Below are positions 7,330 to 15,485 of a stretch of DNA of 64,000 bases, one piece after another. Position numbers and translations under genes: made by a program. Each line of letters begins with the position of its first letter. Within the stretch, counting starts at the first letter, position 1. Origin of the DNA: Paenibacillus_G sp049942825. Lineage in GTDB: Bacteria > Bacillota > Bacilli > Paenibacillales > NBRC-103111. The stretch spans positions 1,426,001 to 1,490,000 of the forward strand of contig NZ_CP187970.1 in assembly GCF_049942825.1 (NCBI RefSeq), read 5' to 3'. A model generated the notes under the pieces. That model did not search any database, had not been told where the DNA came from, and saw only the letters and a list, made by a program, of their open reading frames with translations.

Positions 7330-7375
7330 AAAGCCAAATGACCCGGCCGCCGGCCGGATGCATTTGGCTTTTTGT
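7330..7375 (+). terminator. Rho-independent terminator after lysE-type gene
   Basis: AAAGCCAAATG pairs with CATTTGGCTTT and is followed by T residues. The GC-rich loop contains an additional GGCCG/CGGCC stem. Confidence 0.85.
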
Positions 7376-7412
7376 CAATGCAGCTTATCAATGCAGCTTA
7401 TCAATGCAGTAT
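7376..7412. repeat. 13-bp tandem repeat, about three copies
   Basis: CAATGCAGCTTAT occurs at 7376-7388 and 7389-7401, followed by a partial third copy. It fills the gap between the lysE-type terminator and the end of the convergent monooxygenase gene. Confidence 0.8.
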
Positions 7413-7426
7413 GCTGAGGCCTCGCC

Positions 7427-8455
7427 TTACTGGCCCTTCACTGCCTCAGCCAGCAGCTGATACGACCGCAGGCGGGCTTCGTGGTCATAAATCTGGCCGG
7501 TGACGATAATCTCATCCGCACCGGTCTCCTGCAGGTAGCGCGGCAGCTTCTCCCGGATGGTGGCCTTGCTGCCCGCGATCGAGTAGCCGAGCTGCTTCAG
7601 CACGATGGCTTTCTCCTGCTCGTTCCACAGCGCATCCATGCTGTCCACCGGAGGCTTGAGCTGGCCGGTGCGCCCGCGGATGATATTCAGGAACGCCATC
7701 TGGTGCGAGGTGGCGAGGCGCTGCGCCTCTTCGTCGGTGTCGGCGGCCACGATGTTCATGCCGACAATGACGTAGGGCTTCTCCAGCACCTCCGACGGCC
7801 GGAAGTTGCTGCGGTACAGATCGAGGGCCGGCAGCAGGTACTCGGGGGCAAAATGGCTCGCAAAAGCGAACGGCAGCCCGAGCTGGCCGGCCAGCTGGGC
7901 ACTGAAGCCGCTGGAGCCGAGCAGGTAGATCGGAATGTCGAGGCCCTCACCCGGGACGGCGCGCACGCCCATCGGGCGGCTGTCAGGGTCGCCGCTCAGG
8001 TAGGCGCGGAGCTCGCTGAGCTGCTCCGGGAAGTCGCTGCCGTCGCTGCCGAGGCCGCGGCGGAGAGCACGGGCCGTGAACTGGTCGGAGCCCGGCGCGC
8101 GGCCAAGGCCCAAGTCGATGCGGCCCGGGTACATGGACTCGAGCGTGCCGAACTGCTCGGCAATCATCAGCGGTGCGTGGTTCGGCAGCATGATGCCGCC
8201 GGAGCCGACGCGGATGGTCTCCGTGCCCGCGGCGACGAAGCCGATCACCACGGAAGTGGCCGAGCTGGCAATGCCGGGCATGCTGTGATGCTCCGCGAGC
8301 CAGAAGCGGCGGTAGCCCCACTGCTCGGCATGCCGGGCAAGGTCGAGCGTATGGCCGAAGGTCTCAGCGGCCGTGCCGCCGGTGCGGATCGGCGCCAGGT
8401 CCAGCACGGAGAGGGTCAGGTTCTGCAGCAGGTCGTCTGTATGGGTAGCAGTCAT
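7427..8455 (-). CDS. LLM class flavin-dependent oxidoreductase
   Basis: This 342-aa protein belongs to the luciferase-like monooxygenase superfamily, MsnO8-type subgroup. The N-terminal part has LSVLDLAPIRTGGTA (residues 15-29) and RFWLAEHHSMPGIA (residues 50-63). A GSGGIMLPNHAPL segment follows near residue 83, and GLGRAPGSDQ near residue 117. The enzyme should use reduced FMN, supplied by a separate reductase, to oxygenate an unknown substrate. The ATG at 8455 follows AGGAGGT. It is a single-gene unit convergent with the lysE-type gene. Length is normal. Confidence 0.9.
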   Translation of the reverse strand: MTATHTDDLLQNLTLSVLDLAPIRTGGTAAETFGHTLDLARHAEQWGYRRFWLAEHHSMPGIASSATSVVIGFVAAGTETIRVGSGGIMLPNHAPLMIAEQFGTLESMYPGRIDLGLGRAPGSDQFTARALRRGLGSDGSDFPEQLSELRAYLSGDPDSRPMGVRAVPGEGLDIPIYLLGSSGFSAQLAGQLGLPFAFASHFAPEYLLPALDLYRSNFRPSEVLEKPYVIVGMNIVAADTDEEAQRLATSHQMAFLNIIRGRTGQLKPPVDSMDALWNEQEKAIVLKQLGYSIAGSKATIREKLPRYLQETGADEIIVTGQIYDHEARLRSYQLLAEAVKGQ

Positions 8456-8627
8456 TATCGTAAAGTACCTCCTAAGGATAGCGTGATGCCTTGCAACTGT
8501 TACTAATATAATAACAGAAGTGGCGGGGGAACAACAACCCTTAGGATCTCCGTGCTAAGGTCTGGTCATGCAAGGCTGATTCCCTGCATTAGCAAAGGGG
8601 GCGCCGTTCGGTCGATTTCCCCTCGGA

Positions 8628-9833
8628 TCAGGTTCCGGCCTTCTGCAGCACCGCTTCGACATCGGCGTCCTGTGCGGGGGAAGCTGCGGTGCGGGAACGC
8701 CGGAGGGAAGCCGCCGCAGTCACAGCAGCCACGGCTACGCCCGCCGCCCCGATCCAGGAGATGGAGGCGAGAGAGACGCCTTGGATGACCACACCGCCGA
8801 TGCCGGCACCTGCGGCCATCGCCAGCTGCAGCACCGAGGAGTTCAGGCTGAGCATGATCCCGGAGGCCTGCGGCGCAAGCAGGATCAGGTTGTACTGCTG
8901 CGTCGGGCCGGACGACCAGGCGGAGAAGGCCCACAGCATCAGCAGGGGGAACATGGCTGCGGGAGAATGGGCGGCGAGGGACAGCGCGAGCAGGGTCAGC
9001 GCATGAAGCAGCATGCCGCCGATGAGCGTGCGGGGGACACCCCAGCGGTCGGTGCCGTAGCCGCCGAGCTTCGACCCAAGCAGGGAGGCGATGCCGAAGG
9101 CGAACAGGGCGGCACTCACGCCTTTTTCGCTCATTCCGGTTACGGTAAGCAGGAACGGGGAGATGTACGTATAGGTGATCGAATAGCCTGCGATCCAGAA
9201 GAAGGTGACGAGCAGAGCAGCGGCAATCTTCGGCTGTTTCAGGAGCGCGAGCTGGTCCCGGATCGGTACGGGCTGTTCGCCTTCTGTCCGTGGAATGACC
9301 CAGCCTACGGCCAGCATAGCCAGCACACCCAGTACGCCGATGCCGCCGAAGATCCACTGCCAGTCATACGCCGCGGCGATGACTCTTCCGAGAGGCACGC
9401 CGACGATCAGGGAGGTGCTGAAGCCCATGACGAGGGTAGCGATGGCACTGCCCTGCTTGTCGGGAGGAGCGAGCTTGGAGGCTACGGTGAGGGCGGTGAC
9501 GACGAAGACGCCGGTGCTGAGCGCAAGGATGATCCGCGAACCGATCAGGAAGGAGTAGCCGGTCAGGGCAACCGCAAGCAGATTGCCGGCTACGAACACG
9601 GCCAGGGAGTAGAGCAGCAGCTTCCTGCGTTCGATCCGGGCCAGAGCTGCCATCAGGACGGGCGTACCGAAGGCATAGGCGAGGGAGAAGACGGTAATGA
9701 GCTGACCGGCAGCGGAGACCGATACGCCGATGTCAGCCGCCACCTTATCCAGTATGCCTGCAATGATATTCTCCGACGTACCGACCAGAAAACTGGCGAC
9801 AGCGAGCAGGTAGATTTTCCACGTGTTCGACAT
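8628..9833 (-). CDS. MFS transporter, DHA1-type drug/metabolite exporter
   Basis: This 401-aa protein has about twelve hydrophobic segments and the pattern of the 12-TM DHA1 family (AraJ/PbuE/YdhP-like). A motif-A-like loop between TM2 and TM3 is present (ALARIERRKLLL, residues 63-74), and GPTQQYNLI lies in the second half. It should exchange protons for drugs, sugars or nucleosides. The gene follows an ArsR-type regulator gene on the same strand, and the gap between them holds a copy of the putative ArsR operator. Confidence 0.9.
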   Translation of the reverse strand: MSNTWKIYLLAVASFLVGTSENIIAGILDKVAADIGVSVSAAGQLITVFSLAYAFGTPVLMAALARIERRKLLLYSLAVFVAGNLLAVALTGYSFLIGSRIILALSTGVFVVTALTVASKLAPPDKQGSAIATLVMGFSTSLIVGVPLGRVIAAAYDWQWIFGGIGVLGVLAMLAVGWVIPRTEGEQPVPIRDQLALLKQPKIAAALLVTFFWIAGYSITYTYISPFLLTVTGMSEKGVSAALFAFGIASLLGSKLGGYGTDRWGVPRTLIGGMLLHALTLLALSLAAHSPAAMFPLLMLWAFSAWSSGPTQQYNLILLAPQASGIMLSLNSSVLQLAMAAGAGIGGVVIQGVSLASISWIGAAGVAVAAVTAAASLRRSRTAASPAQDADVEAVLQKAGT

Positions 9834-9871
9834 GTAGTACTAAGCTCCTTTCATACCTCATATAATTTTAT

Positions 9872-9891
9872 ATTTCTAAAAATATAGAAAT
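9872..9891. promoter_or_regulatory. ArsR-type operator copy 2, upstream of the MFS gene
   Basis: ATTTCTA-AAAA-TATAGAAAT is a 20-bp near-perfect inverted repeat between the regulator gene and the MFS gene. It matches the sequence at 10217-10236 upstream of the regulator outside the loop except for one base. Confidence 0.65.
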
Positions 9892-9906
9892 AACAAATAA
9901 AAAAAA

Positions 9907-10188
9907 TTACTGCAGCAGGTAAGGGGCGTATTTCTGCGCTATCTCTCTATTCACGCTGTAATAAATGAACGTGCCGTCCTTGCGCAGGTCGAGCAGTCCG
10001 CAGTCCGTCAGCTGCTTCAGGTGATGGGAAAGCGTCGATCCGGCGATGGATTCCAGCTTGCTCCTGATATCGGTGCAGCACAGGTTCTTCTCCTCGGTGA
10101 GCAGCATGGCGATCTTCAGGCGGGTAGGTTCTCCGAGCGCCTTATATACTTTGACGGCTTCGCGTAATTCTGCGTTCTCTTGGACCAT
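9907..10188 (-). CDS. ArsR/SmtB-family transcriptional repressor
   Basis: This 93-aa winged-helix protein has the ArsR pattern: LGEPTRLKIAMLL (residues 17-29), NLCCTDI, then STLSHHLKQLTDCGLLDLRK. The CC pair sits where ArsR-type sensors carry their CxC thiol ligands, so metal, arsenite or oxidant sensing is possible but not shown. The start chosen is the ATG at 10188, which has AAGGGTGAT seven bases upstream; an open frame continues further upstream to 10317 but lacks such a site. The MFS gene lies downstream on the same strand, so the two probably form an autoregulated efflux operon. Confidence 0.85.
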   Translation of the reverse strand: MVQENAELREAVKVYKALGEPTRLKIAMLLTEEKNLCCTDIRSKLESIAGSTLSHHLKQLTDCGLLDLRKDGTFIYYSVNREIAQKYAPYLLQ

Positions 10189-10216
10189 AAGGCGATCACC
10201 CTTGTTGTGTTTTGAT

Positions 10217-10236
10217 ATTTCTATAACTATGGAAAT
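10217..10236. promoter_or_regulatory. ArsR-type operator copy 1, upstream of the regulator
   Basis: ATTTCTA-TAAC-TATGGAAAT is an inverted repeat 28 bases upstream of the regulator start. Its arms match the copy at 9872-9891, so both promoters of the operon probably bind the same repressor. Confidence 0.65.
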
Positions 10237-10523
10237 TAGGTTACCATATCCTTCCTTGGTTGTAAACCCCATTTTTCCGGTTGAGAGGGTGTGGTTTAGG
10301 GGAAGGGAGGAGAACAAGCTTGGACCCCTGAGTGAAGGGGCGAATTACCGGGAACTGCTGTACAAGTTCTTCTGCCGTTTGACCAGCCTGAAGCCTTCGA
10401 AAGCGATCACTGCATCTGCCGCCTCCGGCTCCGGCTTCGCATGCTTCAGGCCCCGGCCGGGAAACCTAGGGGAGATTGCCAGCGGCTAACAAGCATGCGA
10501 CCAATGGAAGGAGGCATTACCCT

Positions 10524-11168
10524 ATGGATCACGCCAGGCTGCGGGAAGAGCGGTGGAACGCATGGACTCACGGCATCGGGGCGGTCCTGAGTGCGGCCGG
10601 GCTCGTCCTGCTGCTGCAGCGGGCCGCGCTTTTCAGCCATGCGGCTTATACGATATCGAGCGCTGTGTACGGGGTGTCCTTCACTCTGCTCTACCTGTCC
10701 TCCACGCTGCTTCACAGCGCGCGCTCCGCGAAGTGGAGCGAACGGTTCGAACGGCTGGATCACGCGGCCATTTTTGTTGCGATTGCCGGGTCTTATACGC
10801 CCTTTCTCCTCTATACCTTCCCCGGGGCGCCAGGCTATGCCATGCTGAGTCTGGTATGGGCACTGGCCTTCACCGGCATCGGGCTCGTCCGCTGGATCAT
10901 CCGCCGCTTCATGCCCTGGGGGATGATCTACTATCTCGTGCTGGGCTGGCTCATCGTCTTCCTGATCGGGCCGCTGCAGGACAAGCTGCCGCCCGAAGGC
11001 TTGGCCTGGCTGCTGGCTGGCGGTGTACTCTACAGCACGGGCATTCTGTTCTTCGTCTGGCGCAGTCTCAGGTACCACCACGTGATCTGGCATCTCTTCG
11101 TGCTGGCAGGCAGCGGCTGCCATTTTATCACGGTGTATGCTTATCTGGCTCCTCTGCCGGGAAGGTGA
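10524..11168 (+). CDS. Hemolysin III / TrhA-family membrane protein
   Basis: This 214-aa protein has seven predicted membrane segments and the PAQR/HlyIII signature: STLLHS (near residue 60), RLDHAAIFVAIAGSYTPF (residues 78-95) and, near the C-terminus, a His-rich HHVIWHLFVLAGSGCHF. The conserved His and Asp residues form a metal site in the superfamily. Bacterial members are linked to membrane lipid and energy homeostasis; toxicity is not implied. The ATG at 10524 follows AAGGAGG; the open frame extends upstream to 10476 without a better start. Confidence 0.9.
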   Translation: MDHARLREERWNAWTHGIGAVLSAAGLVLLLQRAALFSHAAYTISSAVYGVSFTLLYLSSTLLHSARSAKWSERFERLDHAAIFVAIAGSYTPFLLYTFPGAPGYAMLSLVWALAFTGIGLVRWIIRRFMPWGMIYYLVLGWLIVFLIGPLQDKLPPEGLAWLLAGGVLYSTGILFFVWRSLRYHHVIWHLFVLAGSGCHFITVYAYLAPLPGR

Positions 11169-11550
11169 ATGGGGGTGGGATTGACCGGCTGCTATGGGTT
11201 GGCTCGCTCATCGTTCCCTGATGGGAGTGATATAGAACGGCTTATCATCCGAAGGTGCCGTCTGACTGCTGGCTCTCGGCAGCCGGTATTATGGGGTGCT
11301 GGCTGAAGCGGTTTTATAGAACCGAATATGGGAAGTGAGGGCGGCTGGGAGGAAGGGTTAGGGCATGGGGGGCTGGTGAAGAGTGAGTTTGGACTCTATT
11401 GAGGCTTTCCGCAGAGGGCCTTTTGCTGTATGTATAGGATCATAGCGACATTGGCCCTCCGATGTTTAAGCCCGGTCCCTTTGGGGGTAAAAAAGGGTAA
11501 CCGAGGCACGTCCCTCTGCAGGGGGCGGCCATAACGAAGGAGTGTTCCCT
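11169..11550 (+). other. Gene-free stretch between hemolysin III and next gene
   Basis: No gene, repeat or convincing terminator was found in these 382 bases. A weak AGGC/GCCT stem followed by TTTT lies near 11402-11426. Confidence 0.5.
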
Positions 11551-12015
11551 ATGAGTATCCAAAACCGCAATGAATCGTCTTCGTTCACGAAACCCTTTGC
11601 CCATGTGCATACCCTTCTCACCGCCCACGGATTCGATGAAGTGGCCGGTAAGGAGAACAGCTTCTATGAGCTTCCGATCCGCTCGGAAGGGGAGTCCAAA
11701 GGCTACCCGTTCCGCGTGTATACCCGCCCTGCGGAGAACAACCAGCTCGTGGTTGACCTGAGCCAGGCCCGTTTCGCCGGAGAGGGCGAGGTGCCTGCGG
11801 AGGTTTCCGCCAAGGCGGACAAGCTGCTTGCGACCCTGCGGGAGAAGCTGCAGGGCGAGCCGTACAAGAACGAATCCACGCCGATTGACGAGGCCCAGAA
11901 CGGGCGGATGTCGAACAACGAGGAAGAGGTCAAGCAGCTCGGCAAGGTGATGTCGGACTACCCGACGAACAAAGAGGTCAAGGAAAGCGGCATGGTGCCT
12001 GATCCGATCCAGTAA
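11551..12015 (+). CDS. Hypothetical cytoplasmic protein
   Basis: This 154-aa soluble protein has no signal peptide or membrane segment. Residues 10-60 (FAHVHTLLTAHGFDEVAG, then FRVYTRPAENN) look like a compact alpha/beta fold; the C-terminal third is acidic and helical. The start is the ATG at 11551 with GAAGGAG upstream, rather than the GTG at 11542. It is followed by a strong terminator. I do not recognise a family. Confidence 0.75.
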   Translation: MSIQNRNESSSFTKPFAHVHTLLTAHGFDEVAGKENSFYELPIRSEGESKGYPFRVYTRPAENNQLVVDLSQARFAGEGEVPAEVSAKADKLLATLREKLQGEPYKNESTPIDEAQNGRMSNNEEEVKQLGKVMSDYPTNKEVKESGMVPDPIQ

Positions 12016-12098
12016 GATAGGGGTGCGGCGGCCAGGCAGGGTATGCAAGAGGATTCCTGCGGCCGCGGCTTTCCGTTGGCTCGCGCAGCAATGTAACC

Positions 12099-12134
12099 AA
12101 GAGGCACGCTCGGGTGAGCGTGCCTCTTGTTGTA
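12099..12134. terminator. Terminator hairpin
   Basis: AAGAGGCACGCTC pairs perfectly with GAGCGTGCCTCTT across four bases and is followed by TTGTTG. It ends the 11551-12015 transcript. Confidence 0.85.
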
Positions 12135-12216
12135 TGCGGCGGGGGCTTCCACAGGGACAGCGGATGCTGTGCGGCCGGCCGCTCCGCTCCTTATGCTTTT
12201 GCCGGCTGGTTTGGCG

Positions 12217-12353
12217 AATAGCGGAACTGAGATTCGCTATTTTGGTCGGGAGGGGGAGAAATCCCTGTCTTTCTAGCAATAAGATACCTGAGTTCCGCTA
12301 TTTCTCGGGAAATGATGGGAAATACTGCGATAAGGCATCTGAGTTCCGTTATT
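12217..12353 (-). repeat. Composite repeat, copy 2, opposite orientation
   Basis: Units lie at 12217-12241 (direct), 12278-12302 and 12329-12353 (inverted). Read on the minus strand, the three units, their order and their spacings (51 and 61 bp) match the copy at 5502-5639. Spacer sequences are much less similar than the units. Confidence 0.8.
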
Positions 12354-12420
12354 TTAGTTTGGTGGATCAGATAAACAACGGAGTAGACTTGCCCGATAAA
12401 GCCGCCTGCGGTGGGCCTCT

Positions 12421-12517
12421 GCGCACTCCACGCCACGAAAGCGTCCGCGGGCCACTCATACCGCCATAGCGGGGTGCAAGGGCTAGAAGCGGAACGCCTG
12501 CAGGTGCCCTGCGGTGC
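12421..12517 (-). repeat. Decayed duplicate of the 3' end of the 12545-13225 gene
   Basis: These bases align with about 12610-12705, inside the neighbouring gene, at roughly 85 percent identity with one small indel. The corresponding frame is broken by stops. It is a downstream partial duplication, now non-functional. Confidence 0.8.
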
Positions 12518-12544
12518 AGGCACATCGGCTCCGCCCGCGCCGCC

Positions 12545-13225
12545 TTACTGCACCTCCGCACGAAGACGCGCCAGGAGCGCGTTGATGCGCTGTGGAATCT
12601 CCGCGCGCAGCGCGCTCCACGGCACGAAGGCGTCCGCGGGCCAGTCGTACCGCCGGTAGCGGTGCGAGGGCCGGAAGCGGAACGCCTGCAGATGCCGTAC
12701 GGCGAGCCCATCCAGCTCGGCGTCAGTGGCAAACGTGCCGAGGAACAGGTCCGGCACGAGCACACCGCCCTCACCGGCGAGCTCCATTCCGGCCCGCTCG
12801 CCGTCCGGCAGCAGGCGGAAGAGCTCCGGCATCGCACCGAAGGCATGCTTGCCGGCCTGCACATGAAGCACGGGCCGCCGGCCGTCTTCCAGGTTGCTGC
12901 GGTCGGGCAGCAGGCCAAGGAAGAATTTTCCGTGAAAGCTGGCTTCGCACCGCAAGACTTCTCCCTGATGGCCGAGGTAGATCCAGACATGCTCGAGGTC
13001 ATAAAGGTGGCCGATGTCATAGTCCCAGTAGACCGCATATTCAATCACCGAGGAAACCTCGGCCGGATCGAAGCGCAGCTCGCGACGGAACGACGGGGAA
13101 GGTCCGGGGGTCTCCAGCAGCGTCACTCCGCAGCGGACGGGCAGGAAGGGCTCATGCTCGTCAAGCAGCATGACGGGAGCATGGGCAGCGGCCATCTCCA
13201 GCAAACGGTCTCCACTACCGCTCAT
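12545..13225 (-). CDS. Hypothetical protein at a duplicated locus
   Basis: This 226-aa soluble protein is not recognised. Residues 47-95 (DPAEVSSVIEYAVYWDYDIGHLYDLEHVWIYL, seen in two parts: VIEYAVYWDYDIG and HLYDLEHVWIYLG) form a distinctive acidic/aromatic block, followed by KFFLG. The C-terminus contains RRYDWPADAFVPW. Its start overlaps the stop of an upstream 46-codon gene by ATGA, so it is translationally coupled. The first residues (MSGSGDRLLEMA) are repeated at the heads of the two small upstream genes. A broken copy of its 3' end lies downstream. Confidence 0.75.
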   Translation of the reverse strand: MSGSGDRLLEMAAAHAPVMLLDEHEPFLPVRCGVTLLETPGPSPSFRRELRFDPAEVSSVIEYAVYWDYDIGHLYDLEHVWIYLGHQGEVLRCEASFHGKFFLGLLPDRSNLEDGRRPVLHVQAGKHAFGAMPELFRLLPDGERAGMELAGEGGVLVPDLFLGTFATDAELDGLAVRHLQAFRFRPSHRYRRYDWPADAFVPWSALRAEIPQRINALLARLRAEVQ

Positions 13226-13483
13226 ACGCCCACTCCTTTCTGCAGTACCTGCAGCCTGGCGGCCGACGTCTCCCTGCCAACCCGGTTGCCCACCCGCATG
13301 CAGTCGACCTTAAGCCCCGCCACGGCCATCTCTAGCATACGATCACTTCCACTACCGCTCATACGCCGACTCCTTTCTGCAGTACCTGCAGCCTGGCGGC
13401 CGACGTCTCCCCGCCAACCCGGCTGCCCACCCGCGTGCAGTCGACCTTAGACCCCGCTAGGGCCAACTCCAGCAAACGATCGT
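13211..13483 (-). repeat. 137-bp tandem duplication carrying two tiny genes
   Basis: Two units of 137 bp (13211-13347 and 13348 to about 13483) are about 90 percent identical. Each carries a start region, a ribosome binding site (AAAGGAG) and a 46-codon reading frame ending in an ATGA overlap with the next. A more diverged third unit follows up to about 13600. Confidence 0.85.
13222..13362 (-). CDS. Small duplicated ORF, 46 aa
   Basis: The frame starts MSGSGSDRMLEMAVAG and ends LQVLQKGVGV. It overlaps both neighbours by ATGA (its start with the stop of the previous small frame, its stop with the start of the 226-aa gene) and has AAAGGAG upstream. It is 46 aa, exactly as long as its twin at 13359-13499. 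The head copies the N-terminus of the 226-aa protein and the tail copies the end of the frame at 13496-13600, so it probably arose by fusion during tandem duplication. A real product is uncertain. Confidence 0.45.
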   Translation of the reverse strand: MSGSGSDRMLEMAVAGLKVDCMRVGNRVGRETSAARLQVLQKGVGV

Positions 13484-13499
13484 CTCTATCGCCGCTCAT
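13359..13499 (-). CDS. Small duplicated ORF, 46 aa
   Basis: The twin of the previous entry, beginning MSGDRDDRLLELALAG and ending LQVLQKGVGV. It is in frame with the truncated sensor gene upstream, so a longer open frame (13359-14255) exists, but the junction residues show that the match is accidental. The ATGA overlaps at both ends are kept, which preserves translational coupling through the duplicated units. Confidence 0.45.
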   Translation of the reverse strand: MSGDRDDRLLELALAGSKVDCTRVGSRVGGETSAARLQVLQKGVGV

Positions 13500-13600
13500 A
13501 TGCCCGCCCCTTCCTGCAGCGCCAGCAGCCGGGCGGACAGCGTCTCCAAGCTGGTCCGGATATCCTCCGGCGTGCAGTTCGGCTTCAGCTCGTAGACCAT
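13496..13600 (-). CDS. Small ORF, 34 aa, source of the repeated tail
   Basis: The frame begins MVYELKPNCTPEDI and ends ARLLALQEGAGI, and its stop overlaps the start of the next small frame by ATGA. The ending resembles that of the two 46-codon frames (ARLQVLQKGVGV). It starts just where the truncated sensor gene stops making sense. It could be the 3' end of an original gene whose 5' part was replaced, so a genuine small gene is not assured. Confidence 0.35.
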   Translation of the reverse strand: MVYELKPNCTPEDIRTSLETLSARLLALQEGAGI

Positions 13601-14255
13601 GCTCGCTCAGGGAAGAGCGGCCGAGCTGACGCGAGAGGGCCTGCGCATCGGCACGGATGACGACATAGCCTTGATTCGATTCCCCGGGCACATACGGATA
13701 AGAGGCGGCCAGGGTGATCTCGCCCGGTATTCCTCCCGTGAGGGGGGAGGCGTCGTCGAGCCACAGCAGGGAGCTCTCCGAGAAATCCATCCCGTCGAGC
13801 CGTTCGACATCAGGCCAGGGCTCCGAGCCCTGCAGCTGCCGGTAACCCTGCTCGGAGGAGATCAGCATGCGGTTCTTTTTATAATAGATATCAATGGAAC
13901 GGATCGTCCCTTCGCTTACGGAGGCCAGATACTGCAGGTAGCTGTGGGCTTCGCCGATCTTGGCGTTATGCTGCTTCACCGGATTCGTGAAGAAGAACAG
14001 GGCATGCTCCGCGTTCAGCTTGTTCACGGTAAGCTCCGCATACGTTTGGACCATGCGGTCGAAGACCTGGTGGCGGAGTGTGGAGCTGACGTTCTCCAGG
14101 GTGACTTCGTGCGCCTTTTCGATCTCGCGGTTGAAGTGGTTCGAGAAGTAGAGATACGATGCGATGCCCATGAAGATCGCGGTCAGGATGATCAGAAGGA
14201 TATAGGAGAATACGAGCCGGTGAAAAATGGTGTTGAAGCGTCTGTGAATCCGCAT
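13601..14255 (-). pseudogene. 5' fragment of a membrane sensor regulator
   Basis: About 220 residues of a membrane sensor remain: a basic start (MRIHRRFNTIFH), a first membrane segment (LVFSYILLIILTAIFMGIA, residues 14-32) and most of an extracellular sensor domain like that of YtdP-type AraC regulators or YesM-type kinases (compare the intact 764-aa regulator at 15975). The frame then runs without homology into the duplicated mini-genes near 13600. The second membrane segment and the DNA-binding or kinase part, about 500 residues, are missing. A perfect AGGAGG precedes the ATG at 14255, so a truncated protein may still be made. Confidence 0.75.
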
Positions 14256-14506
14256 GGTTCCTCCTTAGCAAATCTTGCGGGCCGATTGGGGCTTGGTCCG
14301 GCCCTGGGGATTCCTTCATTATAACGGAACCGTGCTGCGCGGAACTTTAAGATATCGTGAAGACGGGGGAGGGGCATGGGGCTCTGATCCTTTCCATCAT
14401 TAGGAATGTGGCAATGCGATCTCTCACCCCTACAAAGCATGCGGGGGGCACGAACAGATTAGGGAGCTTGACACACTACATGGGGAAGACCTCAGAGGAG
14501 AGACAA

Positions 14507-15385
14507 ATGATGAAAATGAACAAACCTTGGATGATCACCGCTTCGGCGATCGTCGCTACCAGTCTGATGACCGGTTCCGCGTTCGCGAAATCGGAGAACG
14601 GCAATGCTTCCGCAAACGCGGCAGCCTCCGCTTCGGTGCAAGCCACTGCGGCGAAGGAAGAGAAGGATGCCAAGGTGAAGGTGGACGCGCAGGCGGACGC
14701 TACGGTAACTTCCGATACGTACAGTGAGCACGGGCACCAGGGTTACAAGGGCCTGCTTCAGGCGATCGAGAACGTGAAGGACAAGCCGGCGGGCGCCGTC
14801 ATCGCCGACCTGCTCGTAAGCAAGTACGGCAGCCAGCTGACGGCTGAGCAGAAGGCTGAATTCGAAGCCCTCGTAGAAGCGGATGCGGCACTGACGGCAG
14901 CAGCCGACGTGCTCGACGCTCAAGGCAGCGTGACGGAAGCGGTCTATGTCCAGAAGGAAGCCGTTAAAGTCAACGTGAAGAACATCGACTCCTACAAGAA
15001 GCTCGGCAAGCTGCTCGACAAGTCCGGCGAAGCCGGCGTGAAGCTGTATGTGAACGGCGAAGAGCCTTCGATGGAGGTTCGTCCGTTCATCCGTGAAGGC
15101 AATACGCTCGTGCCTTTCCGTGCGATCTCCGAAGCCCTGAAGGCGGAAGTGAGCTGGGATGCGGAGGAGCGTTCCGTAACGGTAACCCGTGACGGGATCA
15201 CCGTGAAGCTCTTCATCGACAGCAAGACGGCTTACGTAAACGGCGAGGAAGTAACGCTGGAAGTACCTGCAGCCATTGAGAACGGCAGCACGGTCGTACC
15301 GGTCCGCTTCGTCAGCGAAGCTCTGAAGGCAACGGTGAAGTGGGAGAACGAAACGAAGTTCGTCGTGATCTACGAAGAGCAATAA
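14507..15385 (+). CDS. Secreted stalk (copper amine oxidase N-terminal) domain protein
   Basis: This 292-aa protein has a signal peptide (MMKMNKPWM, hydrophobic core, cleavage after AFA near residue 26) and an Ala/Lys/Asp-rich helical middle. The C-terminal 110 residues form a copper-amine-oxidase-N-like (stalk) domain, with paired repeats LVPFRAISEALKAEVSWD and VVPVRFVSEALKATVKW, each following a YVNGEE segment. In Paenibacillus such domains are common on secreted and wall-associated proteins; no oxidase domain is present. The start at 14507 has GAGGAG seven bases upstream. A terminator follows. Confidence 0.9.
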   Translation: MMKMNKPWMITASAIVATSLMTGSAFAKSENGNASANAAASASVQATAAKEEKDAKVKVDAQADATVTSDTYSEHGHQGYKGLLQAIENVKDKPAGAVIADLLVSKYGSQLTAEQKAEFEALVEADAALTAAADVLDAQGSVTEAVYVQKEAVKVNVKNIDSYKKLGKLLDKSGEAGVKLYVNGEEPSMEVRPFIREGNTLVPFRAISEALKAEVSWDAEERSVTVTRDGITVKLFIDSKTAYVNGEEVTLEVPAAIENGSTVVPVRFVSEALKATVKWENETKFVVIYEEQ

Positions 15386-15408
15386 TCCGTTTTTTATACT
15401 AGTGAAAC

Positions 15409-15444
15409 AGAAGGAGCCCTGCCGTCCGGCAAGGGCTTCTTTTT
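15409..15444 (+). terminator. Rho-independent terminator
   Basis: AGCCCT/AGGGCT stem with additional GCC/GGC pairs, followed by CTTTTT, 24 bases after the stalk-domain gene. Confidence 0.85.
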
Positions 15445-15485
15445 GCCGCGCGGCAGCGGTTGCGCTGAAGGATCCGCAGGCTTCA

